A DNA stretch of 64,000 bases from Lachnospiraceae bacterium UBA1683 (GCA_002320245.1 DCKD01000093.1:7708-71707); one strand, 5' to 3'. Positions 32,554 through 41,445 are shown, numbered from the stretch's first letter. Notes: generated by a model not told the origin, from the letters alone. Made by a program: numbers and translations.

Positions 32554-33978
32554 ATGATTGATATTTGCATAAATGAAAAAAGTGGGGTTGTGGTACAATA
32601 TGCTGCCCCAAACACTCCATGTTTAAATATTCCTGACAAGTTTTTTAAAGGAGATTATCTGGAAACCCTGTTTCTGCCTCAGCAGAATGGGGGCGGACGC
32701 ATTGTTATCGGAATGGGTGAGGAACGATTGGGGGAAAACGAAATTCTGGAATTGACAGCAAAAGCAATGAAGATGGTAAAAGAAAAGGAAATCCCGGAAA
32801 CTTCGGTGGATGTATCCTTCTTCGTACATACACTGGGATGCGGGGTAATAGAGCGTATCGTGCAGGGGATTTATCTCGGACTGTATGCAGTGCCTGCATG
32901 GAATAAACAGGAAAAAAAGGATTACCGGGTTTCTCTGGCAGGAATTGACGAAACATATCGGGAAGAATGCCGCATTTATATAGAGAGGGGAGCGCATCTG
33001 GCAGAAGGGATATGTTTTGCCAGAGATGTGGTAAATACACCCGGAAATCTGCTGCGGCCGAAAGCGTTTGCAGACGCGGTAATGCAGTTGCTGGAAGATA
33101 CGGAAACAGAAGTTGAATGTATAGACTACGGAAAACTGTGCGAGATGAAAATGGAAGGTCTTGTCCATGTCGGGAAAAGCAGTAAATTCAAGCCGTGCCT
33201 TCTGATTATGCGTTACCGGGGCGATAAGGAAAACAAGACCGTCCGTGCGTTTGTCGGAAAAGGCGTCACCTGTGATACCGGGGGCTACTGCTTAAAGCCG
33301 GCATCCTCCATGGCAGGAATTAAAGGGGATATGGCAGGGGGAGCCGCGGCTGCGGGAGCGGTCTATGCGTTGGCAAAAAACAAAGTAAAGACAAATGTAA
33401 CAGGGATTATCCCGATTTGCGAAAACCGCATTTCAGATGACAGTATGCTTCCGGGAGATGTGATTGGTTCCTATGGCGGCAAAAAAGTCGAGATATTGAA
33501 TACGGATGCAGAAGGCAGGCTGATTCTGGCGGATGCAGTTTCCTACGCCGTGCGCGAGGAACATGCATCGGAAATGATAGACATTGCAACCCTGACAGGG
33601 GCAGTTGTCAATTTGCTTGGATTTTCAATCGCAGGCGTCCTTTCTGATGATGAGAAACTATATGAGAGCTTTTCGAATGCCTTTGAAAAATCCGGAGAGC
33701 GTTATCTGCGCATTCCGTATTACAAGGAGCATGAAAAAATGATTCAGAGCGAGATCGCGGATATCAAAAATATGGGGGAATCCTATTGTGGTACGATTAC
33801 CGCAGGGTTGTTTATCCGGGCGTTTGCGGAATCCAGACCGTGGCTTCACATTGACATCGCAGGGACTGCCTGGGTGGAACAGCCGGTTTTTGAATATCAA
33901 AGTGCCGGGGCGACAGGAGCAGGTGTTACAACGTTATATTATTTGGGAGAACAATCGGGAAAGAGGGGAGCGCTATGA
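32554..33978 (+). CDS. Leucyl aminopeptidase family M17
   Basis: 474 residues, usual for M17 metallo-aminopeptidases, which remove N-terminal residues from peptides and form cytoplasmic hexamers. The catalytic half shows FVGKGVTCDTGGYCLKP (metal and catalytic Lys), the Asp of AGIKGDMAGGAA, and the family signature NTDAEGRLILADA. The usual Phe of VTFDTGG is Cys here. It overlaps the next gene by four bases (ATGA), so it is tightly coupled to the transglutaminase-like protein. In a fucosidase/sugar-transport operon it might trim the peptide part of glycopeptides. Confidence 0.94.
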   Translation: MIDICINEKSGVVVQYAAPNTPCLNIPDKFFKGDYLETLFLPQQNGGGRIVIGMGEERLGENEILELTAKAMKMVKEKEIPETSVDVSFFVHTLGCGVIERIVQGIYLGLYAVPAWNKQEKKDYRVSLAGIDETYREECRIYIERGAHLAEGICFARDVVNTPGNLLRPKAFADAVMQLLEDTETEVECIDYGKLCEMKMEGLVHVGKSSKFKPCLLIMRYRGDKENKTVRAFVGKGVTCDTGGYCLKPASSMAGIKGDMAGGAAAAGAVYALAKNKVKTNVTGIIPICENRISDDSMLPGDVIGSYGGKKVEILNTDAEGRLILADAVSYAVREEHASEMIDIATLTGAVVNLLGFSIAGVLSDDEKLYESFSNAFEKSGERYLRIPYYKEHEKMIQSEIADIKNMGESYCGTITAGLFIRAFAESRPWLHIDIAGTAWVEQPVFEYQSAGATGAGVTTLYYLGEQSGKRGAL

Positions 33979-36461
33979 TACTGGAGCAGAGAAAAACAGA
34001 GATTGAAACAAAATTCCAAACACGTATGGAACTTGTGGGGGCATATGGAACACAGATTCAGAAGGAAGTCCGGAAACTGGACCGGGAGACCGGGCTGGCA
34101 GTCCGGTATCTGTATGCAACCATGCCGCTCAGCGATATTGCAGATTATGAGTTCCGGATATTCGAAGATTATGCAAGGCAGGGGATATTCCTATGGAATC
34201 ACGGAAAATTCAGCCGGAGTATACCGGAGGACCTGTTTTTAAATTATGTGCTGTACCACAGAGTGAATGAGGAAGATATCACCGTATGCAGAAGTTTCTT
34301 CTATTCACAAATCGAGGATGAAATCAATGCAGATTCTATGAAGGAGACAATCCTGAATCTAAATTACTGGTGTGCACGGGAGGCAACCTACCGAAGTACA
34401 GACGAAAGAACAGCAGGCCCGATGACGGTATATCGTTCTGCTTACGGAAGGTGCGGGGAGGAATCCACATTCACTGTCAGTGTGCTGCGAAGCGCCGGAA
34501 TTCCTGCAAGGCAGGTATATGCACCACGCTGGTCCCATTGTGATGACAACCACGCATGGGTGGAAGTATGGTGCGATGGGGAATGGTATTTTCTGGGGGC
34601 ATGTGAACCAGAAGAAATCCTCAACCGGGGATGGTTTACGAATGCCGCATCCCGTGCCATGATGATTCACTCCCGATGGTTCGACTACAAAGAAGGTGCA
34701 GATGAATTCTGCGGGAAAGAAGGCTGTGTGACACTGCACAATCAGTTAAAGCGCTATGCGGATACAAGAACCCTGCAAGTAACCGTTGTCGATGCGGAGC
34801 AGATGCCGGTTGCGGGGGCGGCTGTAGATTTTGAAGTGCTCAATTATTGTGAATTTGTCCCCGTCGCATCGCTGGAAACAGGAGCGGATGGGACTGTCAG
34901 CCTGACGACGGGAAAGGGAACGGTTCATCTGTATGTCCATAAGGGCGATTGTTATCAGGAAAAAGTGGTTGATTCCGGCACGGTACAGGCAACGGTAATT
35001 TTGAGCAGGGAAAGTAGGAATGAACCTATCTGCGAAGAGTTTGACATGATAGCGCCGCTGGATACTCCGGTTCATACTGAATGCCCGTCAAACGGACAAA
35101 AGCTGCGTGGAGCGATACGGCTGAAACATGCGGTCAGGCACAGGGAAGAAAAAGTAAACGGGTTTGTGCGGGATACGGAAGTTCTTGAGGAAAGCCGGGG
35201 AAACTATCCGGAGATTAAAAAGCTGATGGAATCTCAGGAACCACTGACAGAAAAAATCTGGCAGGTTTTAAGCAAGAAGGATTACAGGGATTGCAAGAGC
35301 AGTGTACTGCTGGAGCATATTCAGGAGTCCCGCGCATTTGAACAGGATTATGAACCGGATATTTTTGCATCGTATGTGCTTTCCCCAAGAATCTATATGG
35401 AGCCATTGACTGCTTACAGAAAAGAGCTGAAAGCTTGTTTCGACGAAAAAACAAGAGCGGCCTTCCGCAATGACCCGGTGAAAATCTGGGACTATATCCA
35501 ACAGACAGTGGAAGAGCTGCCAGAGGAAGAATTTCCTCATCTGACCACGTCTCCGGTGGGGGTAATGAAAATCAAAAAAGCAGGCAGCCTGTCCAAAAAA
35601 ATACTGTTTACCGCGATCTGCCGCACCTTTGGGATTGCCGCAAGAATCAATGAGGAAACCCTTGCAGCAGAATATTACCGCGGGGGAGTTTTTGTTCCGG
35701 TAGAAAAAGGGGATGAGAAGACGGAGCGGCTTCGATTGGTATCTGAAGATACAGAGGTGATTTGGAAATACGGTGAGAACTGGACGTTGGCAAAATTAAC
35801 CAATGGTGTATTCCGTACATTGAAACTGCAGAACTTAAATTGGGACAACGGTGTGCTCTGTCTGCCGCTTGCCAAAGGAACCTACCGTCTCATTACCGGA
35901 AACCGTCTCCCGAACGGGAATATCTTTGCCGTGAAGCAGGTGGTGGCACTTGGAGACGGTCAGGAGAAAGAGTTGCTGGTTCTTCTTCGTAAAGCACAGT
36001 TTTCTGATATTCTGGAGGAGATAGCGGTCAATGATTTTGAAGTCAGGACGGAGCACAATGAGTTGGTGTGTGCAGAGTCTTTACTGAGAGGAAAGGATTC
36101 TATCGTGATATTCCTGGAGGAAGGAAAAGAACCGACGGAACATATTCTAAACGAGCTCTACGAGAACAGTTCTGATTTGAATCAGATGGGAATCCCAATC
36201 TATTTGATTGTCCGCGGGGAAGAGGCGTTTCAGAATCCGGCATTACAGCGGACAATGGGCAGGTTGGAGAACGTACGGTTTTATTTTGATGATTTCACGA
36301 ATTTGCCGGAAACGCTGGCGAGGAGAATGTATGTGGAACCGGAGAAGTTTCCGCTTGTGATTGTATTTAAGAAAGGGCTTACCGGAGTTTATGCTGCAAG
36401 TGGATACAATGTCGGAACTGGTGAGATGCTTCTGAAAATTGTGAGAAATCTCAGGAAGTAA
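33975..36461 (+). CDS. Transglutaminase/PNGase-like fold protein, 828 residues
   Basis: A large cytoplasmic protein (no signal peptide). The first domain (about 110-260) has a papain/transglutaminase-type core: RCGEESTFTVSVLR with Cys160, NHAWVEVW with His193, then LGACEPEEILNRGWF where Glu stands in the usual Asp position. Next is a Carboxypeptidase-regulatory-like or Ig-like module (about 268-345, VVDAEQMPVAGAAVDFEV). Residues about 430-640 resemble a second, degenerate domain of the same kind (VGVMKIKKAGSLSKKILFTAICRTFGIAARIN), and a thioredoxin-like end follows. Family members act as proteases, amidases or peptide-N-glycanases. Coupling to the aminopeptidase and fucosidase suggests glycopeptide handling, but this is inference. 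Confidence 0.72.
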   Translation: MILEQRKTEIETKFQTRMELVGAYGTQIQKEVRKLDRETGLAVRYLYATMPLSDIADYEFRIFEDYARQGIFLWNHGKFSRSIPEDLFLNYVLYHRVNEEDITVCRSFFYSQIEDEINADSMKETILNLNYWCAREATYRSTDERTAGPMTVYRSAYGRCGEESTFTVSVLRSAGIPARQVYAPRWSHCDDNHAWVEVWCDGEWYFLGACEPEEILNRGWFTNAASRAMMIHSRWFDYKEGADEFCGKEGCVTLHNQLKRYADTRTLQVTVVDAEQMPVAGAAVDFEVLNYCEFVPVASLETGADGTVSLTTGKGTVHLYVHKGDCYQEKVVDSGTVQATVILSRESRNEPICEEFDMIAPLDTPVHTECPSNGQKLRGAIRLKHAVRHREEKVNGFVRDTEVLEESRGNYPEIKKLMESQEPLTEKIWQVLSKKDYRDCKSSVLLEHIQESRAFEQDYEPDIFASYVLSPRIYMEPLTAYRKELKACFDEKTRAAFRNDPVKIWDYIQQTVEELPEEEFPHLTTSPVGVMKIKKAGSLSKKILFTAICRTFGIAARINEETLAAEYYRGGVFVPVEKGDEKTERLRLVSEDTEVIWKYGENWTLAKLTNGVFRTLKLQNLNWDNGVLCLPLAKGTYRLITGNRLPNGNIFAVKQVVALGDGQEKELLVLLRKAQFSDILEEIAVNDFEVRTEHNELVCAESLLRGKDSIVIFLEEGKEPTEHILNELYENSSDLNQMGIPIYLIVRGEEAFQNPALQRTMGRLENVRFYFDDFTNLPETLARRMYVEPEKFPLVIVFKKGLTGVYAASGYNVGTGEMLLKIVRNLRK

Positions 36462-36491
36462 AAAACAGGAATAATGTGAGGTGGTAAGAAG

Positions 36492-37256
36492 ATGGAGAAA
36501 ATAGCAGAAATATGCTGCGGAAGTTTTGAGGACGCGAAGCAGGCGGCCTTAGGCGGGGCAAAACGGATTGAATTAAATTCCGCGCTTTTTATGGGAGGGT
36601 TAACCCCCAGTATTGGTACGTTAAAGCTCGTCAAAGAACAGTGCCATCTTGATGTGGTGGCTATGGTCCGTCCGAGGGGCGCCGGATTTTGCTATTCTGA
36701 ACTGGAATATGAAACAATGCTGGAAGACTGCCGTATACTTTTGGAGAATGGGGCTGACGGAATCGCATTTGGTTTCCTGAATCCGGATTGTTCGGTTGAT
36801 GTCGGACGGACAAAGGAATTTACGGCTCTAATCCACTCTTATAGGAAAGTGGCTGTATTTCACCGTGCCTTTGATTGCGTGGAAAATCCATATGCGTCAA
36901 TCGAACAGATCATTGATGCAAAGGTGGACCGTGTGCTGACAAGCGGACTCAGGGAAAAAGCATGGGAGGGGATTCCGGTCATTGCCGGGCTGCAGAAAAG
37001 GTACGGCAGTGCCATTCAGTTGCTGGCGGGCAGCGGAATCCACGCGGGAAATGCAGCAAAAATCATGGAGCAGACAGGGATTTCACAGGTACACAGTTCC
37101 TGCAAAGATTGGCATATTGATTCGACAACAAAGGGAAACCACGTGTCCTACGCTTATGCGTGCGGGAAGTTCGAAAGCTCCTATGATGTAGTTTCCCGGG
37201 TATTGGTACAAAAACTTGTACGGGTGGTGGAAAAACAGTATGAACATTACAAATAA
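36492..37256 (+). CDS. cutC: CutC family protein
   Basis: 254 residues with the CutC TIM barrel: EICCGSFEDAKQAALGGAKRIELN at the start, GGLTPSIGTL, MVRPRGAGFCYSELE, FHRAFDC and RVLTSGL. CutC was named for copper tolerance in E. coli, but that role is disputed, and in many Firmicutes it sits in sugar-use loci, as here, so an enzymatic role on a carbohydrate intermediate is possible. It follows the transglutaminase-like gene by 30 bases and overlaps yitT by 17. Confidence 0.9.
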   Translation: MEKIAEICCGSFEDAKQAALGGAKRIELNSALFMGGLTPSIGTLKLVKEQCHLDVVAMVRPRGAGFCYSELEYETMLEDCRILLENGADGIAFGFLNPDCSVDVGRTKEFTALIHSYRKVAVFHRAFDCVENPYASIEQIIDAKVDRVLTSGLREKAWEGIPVIAGLQKRYGSAIQLLAGSGIHAGNAAKIMEQTGISQVHSSCKDWHIDSTTKGNHVSYAYACGKFESSYDVVSRVLVQKLVRVVEKQYEHYK

Positions 37257-38118
37257 GAAGAAAGACAGAAAGTTAAAGCGGTATGCAATTACATTTTTTG
37301 CAGTATTGGGCTCCGCCCTGATACAGGCTTATGTGATTCAGGTATTCATCACGCCCTCCAATCTGCTGTCCAGCGGATTCACCGGAGTCGCGATTTTACT
37401 GAATAAGATTGCAGCGCTGTATCATATGGATTTGTCAATCTCGCTTTTTATGGTCCTTTTGAATTTGCCGGTTGCAATGTTATGCTATCGGAGTATTACT
37501 CCCAAGTTTACGATATTTTCATTGCTTCAGGTGTTTCTGGCAAGTATGTTCCTGAAAGTTTTTTCATTTGCACCGCTGTTTGATGACCTTGTCCTGAATG
37601 TTATTTTCGGGGGATTTCTATATGGAGTCGGAACGGTAATTGCATTAAAAGGAAATGCATCGACCGGAGGAACGGACTTTGTGGCACTTCTTATTTCCAA
37701 TAAATGCGGGAAATCCATATGGGAATATGTATTTGTATTCAACTGTGTGATATTGTGTATTTTCGGAGTTATGTTTGGCTGGTCCCATGCAGGGTACTCC
37801 ATTCTGTTTCAGTTCATTGCCACAAAAGTCATTTCTGCATTCCATCACCGCTATGACCGGGTAACACTATTGGTCACTGCAGAAAAAGGCTCGGAAATCA
37901 TAGAAGCATATATTGCCGAATACCGGCACGGAATCTCGAAAATCGAAGCGACAGGCGGATACAGTAAAAAGAAGATGGAGCTGTTGCATACAGTGGTATC
38001 CTCTTATGAAGTACCGGACATTGTGCGGCTGATGAAGAGCGTAGATTCCCATGTGATTATCAATATGCTGAAAACAGAAAACTTTTTCGGCGGGTTCTAT
38101 CAAAGCCCGCTGGAGTAG
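37240..38118 (+). CDS. YitT family membrane protein
   Basis: 292 residues. The ATG at 37240 is chosen (GGTGG upstream); an in-frame TTG 24 bases before it is less likely. The N-terminal two-thirds carry five or six membrane segments with the family motifs VFITPSNLLSSGFTGVAILL and KGNASTGGTDFVALLI. The C-terminal soluble DUF2179 domain (VTLLVTAEKGSEIIEAYI; FGGFYQSPLE) ends the protein. Function in bacteria is unknown. It may be only loosely linked to the upstream operon. Confidence 0.9.
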   Translation: MNITNKKKDRKLKRYAITFFAVLGSALIQAYVIQVFITPSNLLSSGFTGVAILLNKIAALYHMDLSISLFMVLLNLPVAMLCYRSITPKFTIFSLLQVFLASMFLKVFSFAPLFDDLVLNVIFGGFLYGVGTVIALKGNASTGGTDFVALLISNKCGKSIWEYVFVFNCVILCIFGVMFGWSHAGYSILFQFIATKVISAFHHRYDRVTLLVTAEKGSEIIEAYIAEYRHGISKIEATGGYSKKKMELLHTVVSSYEVPDIVRLMKSVDSHVIINMLKTENFFGGFYQSPLE

Positions 38119-38120
38119 GT

Positions 38121-38228
38121 CCGAATGGGGACGTTAAAGGCGAATGGGGACGTAGTAAAGTGCAACTTTACTACGTCCCCATTCGCGTGTTAGGGTGTCC
38201 CTTTTCGCATTCAGGGGTGTCCCCTTTT
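38121..38228. repeat. GGGGACGTAGTAAAG hairpin plus GGGTGTCCC units (second palindromic family)
   Basis: A first short GAATGGGGACGTTAAAG unit is followed by a perfect 21-bp hairpin (38140-38160 with 38166-38186, loop TGCAA) and two units carrying the GGGTGTCCC core (38191-38228). The order is inverted relative to 24396-24507, so whole elements, not just hairpins, are being copied. It closes the yitT transcript. Confidence 0.9.
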
Positions 38229-38308
38229 GAAGAAATACCTGCCGCCACTTGACATCTCATAGAAAAAACAGCACAATATACTTAAAATATAAGACAACGG
38301 AGAAGAAC

Positions 38309-39301
38309 ATGGCGATTAATGCAACGGCAAAAAGAATTTTGAAGGCGTTATCTTTTGACGGTATTGAGGTAGAGGCATCCCGGAATCTGGCAGATTTGAA
38401 AAAACTGGACCCGATGAAGATTTTTTATAAAACAGTAGACGAGAAGATTTATAACGGCGGTCACGAAGTTCCGGTGCGGATTTTTTTCCCGAATGAAACC
38501 GCGTTTCGATGTTATGGCGGAAAGATGAGACAGTCGGAAGAATCGGAAGAGGTAAAAGTGCTGCTTTTTATTCATGGCGGCGGATGGGTTACGGAGAGTA
38601 TTGATAATTATGAACGCATCTGCGCCCGTCTGGCGAATGCGACCGGACAGTATGTTATGGCAGTGGAGTACCGTCTGGCGCCGGAGCATAAGTTCCCGTC
38701 CGGGTTAGAGGACTGCTATGCGGTTGCAAAAGCTCTGTATGCGAGGCAGTTTATTTTGAAGGCGGAGCCGGAAAATATTACGCTGATTGGAGACAGCGCA
38801 GGCGGCAATTTGTCTGCTGCATTATCTCTTCTGGCAAGAGACCGGGGAGAGTTCCTTCCGAAACGCCAGATTTTAATTTATCCGGCGACATACAATGATT
38901 ATTCCGGGAAGTCCCCGTTTCTGTCTGTGCGGGAAAATGGAGCGGAGTATCTGCTGACAGCGGGAAAGATGCAGGATTACATTGATTTGTATGCAAGAGA
39001 CGAAGCGGACAAGCAGAACCCGTATTTTGCACCGTATCTGGCGCAGAATTTACAAAATCAGCCGGATACGTTGATTCTGACGGCAGAGTTTGACCCGCTG
39101 CGGGACGAGGGGGAGGCTTACGGGCGAAAGCTCATGGAGGCCGGAAATCATGTGGAAATGCATCGAATCAAAGACGCGCTCCACGGATTTTTTGCATTGG
39201 GGATTAAACATTTCCATGTGCAGGAAAGTTTTGAATACATCAATGAGTTTTTAAGGGGGACGGGCAGTGAAACAGAAGAGACCACACTGGAGAAGGCTTG
39301 A
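38309..39301 (+). CDS. Alpha/beta-hydrolase, HSL/acetyl-esterase type
   Basis: 330 residues. ATG 38309 has GGAGAAG upstream. The oxyanion motif HGGGW (in LLFIHGGGWVTES) and nucleophile elbow GDSAGGN mark the hormone-sensitive-lipase family. The catalytic Asp is in TAEFDPLRDEG and the His in DALHGFFALG. It should hydrolyse small acyl esters. Its last 35 bases overlap the following acyltransferase-like gene, so the two work together, perhaps in adding and removing acyl groups on an envelope or sugar substrate. Confidence 0.92.
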   Translation: MAINATAKRILKALSFDGIEVEASRNLADLKKLDPMKIFYKTVDEKIYNGGHEVPVRIFFPNETAFRCYGGKMRQSEESEEVKVLLFIHGGGWVTESIDNYERICARLANATGQYVMAVEYRLAPEHKFPSGLEDCYAVAKALYARQFILKAEPENITLIGDSAGGNLSAALSLLARDRGEFLPKRQILIYPATYNDYSGKSPFLSVRENGAEYLLTAGKMQDYIDLYARDEADKQNPYFAPYLAQNLQNQPDTLILTAEFDPLRDEGEAYGRKLMEAGNHVEMHRIKDALHGFFALGIKHFHVQESFEYINEFLRGTGSETEETTLEKA

Positions 39302-41144
39302 CAATGCGGCGAAATTATTCTCGGCAGCAAGCACGAAACATGACACAAGAGTTTTTCGTTTTTACTGTGAATTGAAAGAAGAGGTATGCCCGGAAGTATT
39401 GCAGCAGGCATTGGACATTACGGTGGAAACATTTCCCATATTCCTGTCGGTACTCAGGAAAGGATTGTTCTGGCATTATCTGGAGCCGAGCAGTCAGCGT
39501 CCGGAAGTGAGGGAAGAGTACCGGGAACCTTGCAGCAGGCTTTATATCCGGGATAAGCAAACCTTATTATTTGAGGTTACTTATTATAAGAAACGAATCA
39601 ATTTTGAAGTGTTCCATGTGCTGACAGACGGAACCGGAGCAACAGAATTTTTGCGGGAACTGGTGAAAAATTATCTGTATCTGGCACACCAGGATGACGG
39701 GCTGGCACAGGTCTCATTGCAGCCGGAAGAGATGACGATACAAGACCAGGAGGATGACAGTTTCCTGAAATATTATTCCAAAACCATGAAACGCCCGATA
39801 AAAAGGAAACCACGGGCATTTCAGATGAAAAAGCACAGAAAAGATAATCAGCAATTGCAGGTGCGCGAAGGAGTTGTCTCTGTCAAAGAGATACTGAAAC
39901 GTAGCCGTGAACTTGGGGTGTCGATGACAGTGTTCCTGACGACTGCACTGATTATGGCGATTCATAAAGAAATGTCGAAGATGCAGGAGCGCCGGCCGGT
40001 TGTGCTGATGGTACCGGTGAATCTGAGAAAATTTTTCCCGTCGGCATCTATGCTGAATTTCTTCAACTGGATTGAGCCGGGGTATGATTTCTCAAAGGGG
40101 ACAGTCCCCAACGCAAAAGGGACAGTCCCCTCTGAAGACACCACCTCTGTAGTATCCTCAGAAGTCCCTTTTGAAACGGTGCTGGAGTCAGTGAAACAAT
40201 ATTTTCAGGAGAATCTGACGAAGGAGAAGATGGCAGAGCATATGAGCGAGTTGATTTCTTTGGAAATGCATCCGATTCTGCGTCTCGCACCGCTGGAATT
40301 GAAGAACTTATGCATTCATGCCGGAGCAAAGTTTTCGGAGAAAAATGTGACGGCAATCTTGTCGAATATGAGTGTGGTGCAGATGCCGCCGGAGTATGTG
40401 TCGTATATTGAGCGGTTCGGCGTGTATACGAGCACTCCGAAAATGGAATTATGTCTGTGTTCCTTTCAGGACAAGCTGTCACTCGGATTCACGTCGCGGT
40501 TTGACACAGAAAATATCCAACGGAATTTTTACCGTATTCTGCGGGAACAGGGGATTGAATCGGAAAAAATCAAACCGGACTTCCCGGAGCCGGGTGTGCC
40601 GGGTGAACTGGAGATGAAAGTGTACAAAATCTTTACGTTCTGCTGTCTGGCACTGGCAGCGTTTTTGATTGTGACGGACATCAATTATCATCCGCGGGTC
40701 CGTTGGACCTTATTTACCGCAGGGGGCGTCGCGAGTATGTGGCTTGCGTCATCCATTGGATTCTTCAAGCGGTATAATCTGCTGAAAAATGCGATGTGGC
40801 AGCTTTTGATTGTAACGGGAGCCTGTTTTGTATGGGACTGGCTGACCGGCTGGCATGGGTGGTCGGTGGATTTGGTTCTGCCGATTGTCAGCATTGGCAT
40901 TTTAATATCGATGGTAATCATTTCGGCGGTACAGAAATATCAGGCGAAGGAATATATGATTTACCTTGTCATGGCAGCAGGATATGGAATGATTCTTCCG
41001 TTTATCCTGTTGCTTACAGGGGCAGTGCATAAGCGGATACCGAGTATGTTTGGCAGCCTATTCTGTTTTTTGTTCCTGATTGGGCTGATTTTATTCAAAG
41101 GAAAAGAATTTTGGGAAGAGATGCAAAAAAAATTTCATGTCTGA
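39267..41144 (+). CDS. Condensation/alcohol-acetyltransferase-like protein with C-terminal membrane domain
   Basis: 625 residues, GTG start behind AAGGGGACGG. The conserved N-terminal WRRLDNAAKLFSAAST argues for this start. Residues about 1-430 look like a CoA-dependent acyltransferase/condensation fold, with FHVLTDGTGATEFLREL matching the H-x3-DG active-site pattern. Residues about 455-620 have six hydrophobic segments, like the DUF6320 tail found in this family. A GGGGACAGTCCC repeat is embedded in frame (nt 40094-40131), adding KGTVPNAKGTVPSED between two conserved parts. Substrates unknown. It is coupled to the esterase. Confidence 0.75.
   Translation: MKQKRPHWRRLDNAAKLFSAASTKHDTRVFRFYCELKEEVCPEVLQQALDITVETFPIFLSVLRKGLFWHYLEPSSQRPEVREEYREPCSRLYIRDKQTLLFEVTYYKKRINFEVFHVLTDGTGATEFLRELVKNYLYLAHQDDGLAQVSLQPEEMTIQDQEDDSFLKYYSKTMKRPIKRKPRAFQMKKHRKDNQQLQVREGVVSVKEILKRSRELGVSMTVFLTTALIMAIHKEMSKMQERRPVVLMVPVNLRKFFPSASMLNFFNWIEPGYDFSKGTVPNAKGTVPSEDTTSVVSSEVPFETVLESVKQYFQENLTKEKMAEHMSELISLEMHPILRLAPLELKNLCIHAGAKFSEKNVTAILSNMSVVQMPPEYVSYIERFGVYTSTPKMELCLCSFQDKLSLGFTSRFDTENIQRNFYRILREQGIESEKIKPDFPEPGVPGELEMKVYKIFTFCCLALAAFLIVTDINYHPRVRWTLFTAGGVASMWLASSIGFFKRYNLLKNAMWQLLIVTGACFVWDWLTGWHGWSVDLVLPIVSIGILISMVIISAVQKYQAKEYMIYLVMAAGYGMILPFILLLTGAVHKRIPSMFGSLFCFLFLIGLILFKGKEFWEEMQKKFHV
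40094..40131. repeat. GGGGACAGTCCC repeat inside a coding sequence
   Basis: Two direct units with the GGGGACAGTCCCC core lie inside the acyltransferase-like gene. Both read through in frame as KGTVP. The other copies of this family in the window are intergenic. Confidence 0.88.
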
Positions 41145-41207
41145 ATGAAAAATCTATTTGAAACGGACTGTATCCGGGAATCAATTTATGATATGATGGG
41201 ATTACAG
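41145..41207 (+). other. Short gap with a -10-like box before the RNA candidate
   Basis: TATGAT appears twice, overlapping, at about 41187-41197, roughly 10-15 bases before the RNA's closing helix. No convincing -35 is seen at 17 bases. Confidence 0.35.
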
Positions 41208-41370
41208 CGTCAAAAGCTATCTCACACGTCGTGCCTGCATGTAAGTGGGAGAATGGATTTATGGCACGCCCCTACATGAAGAAGTGGAGAAGAGGCTCCG
41301 CGAATTCCGAATGTGGGGCAGGATTGTGGGAGCTGCAAAGCAGCGAAACAATCCGTAAGTAGTTTTGACG
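41208..41370 (+). ncRNA. Structured RNA candidate upstream of pyrF (possibly raiA-class)
   Basis: A closing helix brackets the region: CGTCAAAA-G-CTA (41208-41219) with TAG-TTTTGACG (41360-41370). Inside are CGTGCC...GGCACG, CATGTA...TACATG crossing it (a pseudoknot), CCCCTACAT with ATGTGGGG as an alternative partner, GTGGAG-AAGAGG-CTCCGC, and a terminal hairpin GGATTGT...ACAATCC containing GCTGC-AAA-GCAGC. No protein frame is supported. The arrangement, size and segments such as CACGTCGTGCC recall the raiA RNA class of Clostridia, but I cannot verify this without a covariance search. No terminator separates it from pyrF, so a cis-acting leader is also possible. Confidence 0.6.
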
Positions 41371-41445
41371 ATTTAATCATGACAGTAGTACTCATAGCAG
41401 TATTACGAATAAGAGACTCAATATGTGATAAGGAAGGAAACGAAA

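Noticed and set aside
38309..39301. Esterase gene as part of the fucosidase operon
   Set aside because: A repeat cluster with strong hairpins separates it from yitT, and it is coupled to the acyltransferase-like gene instead.
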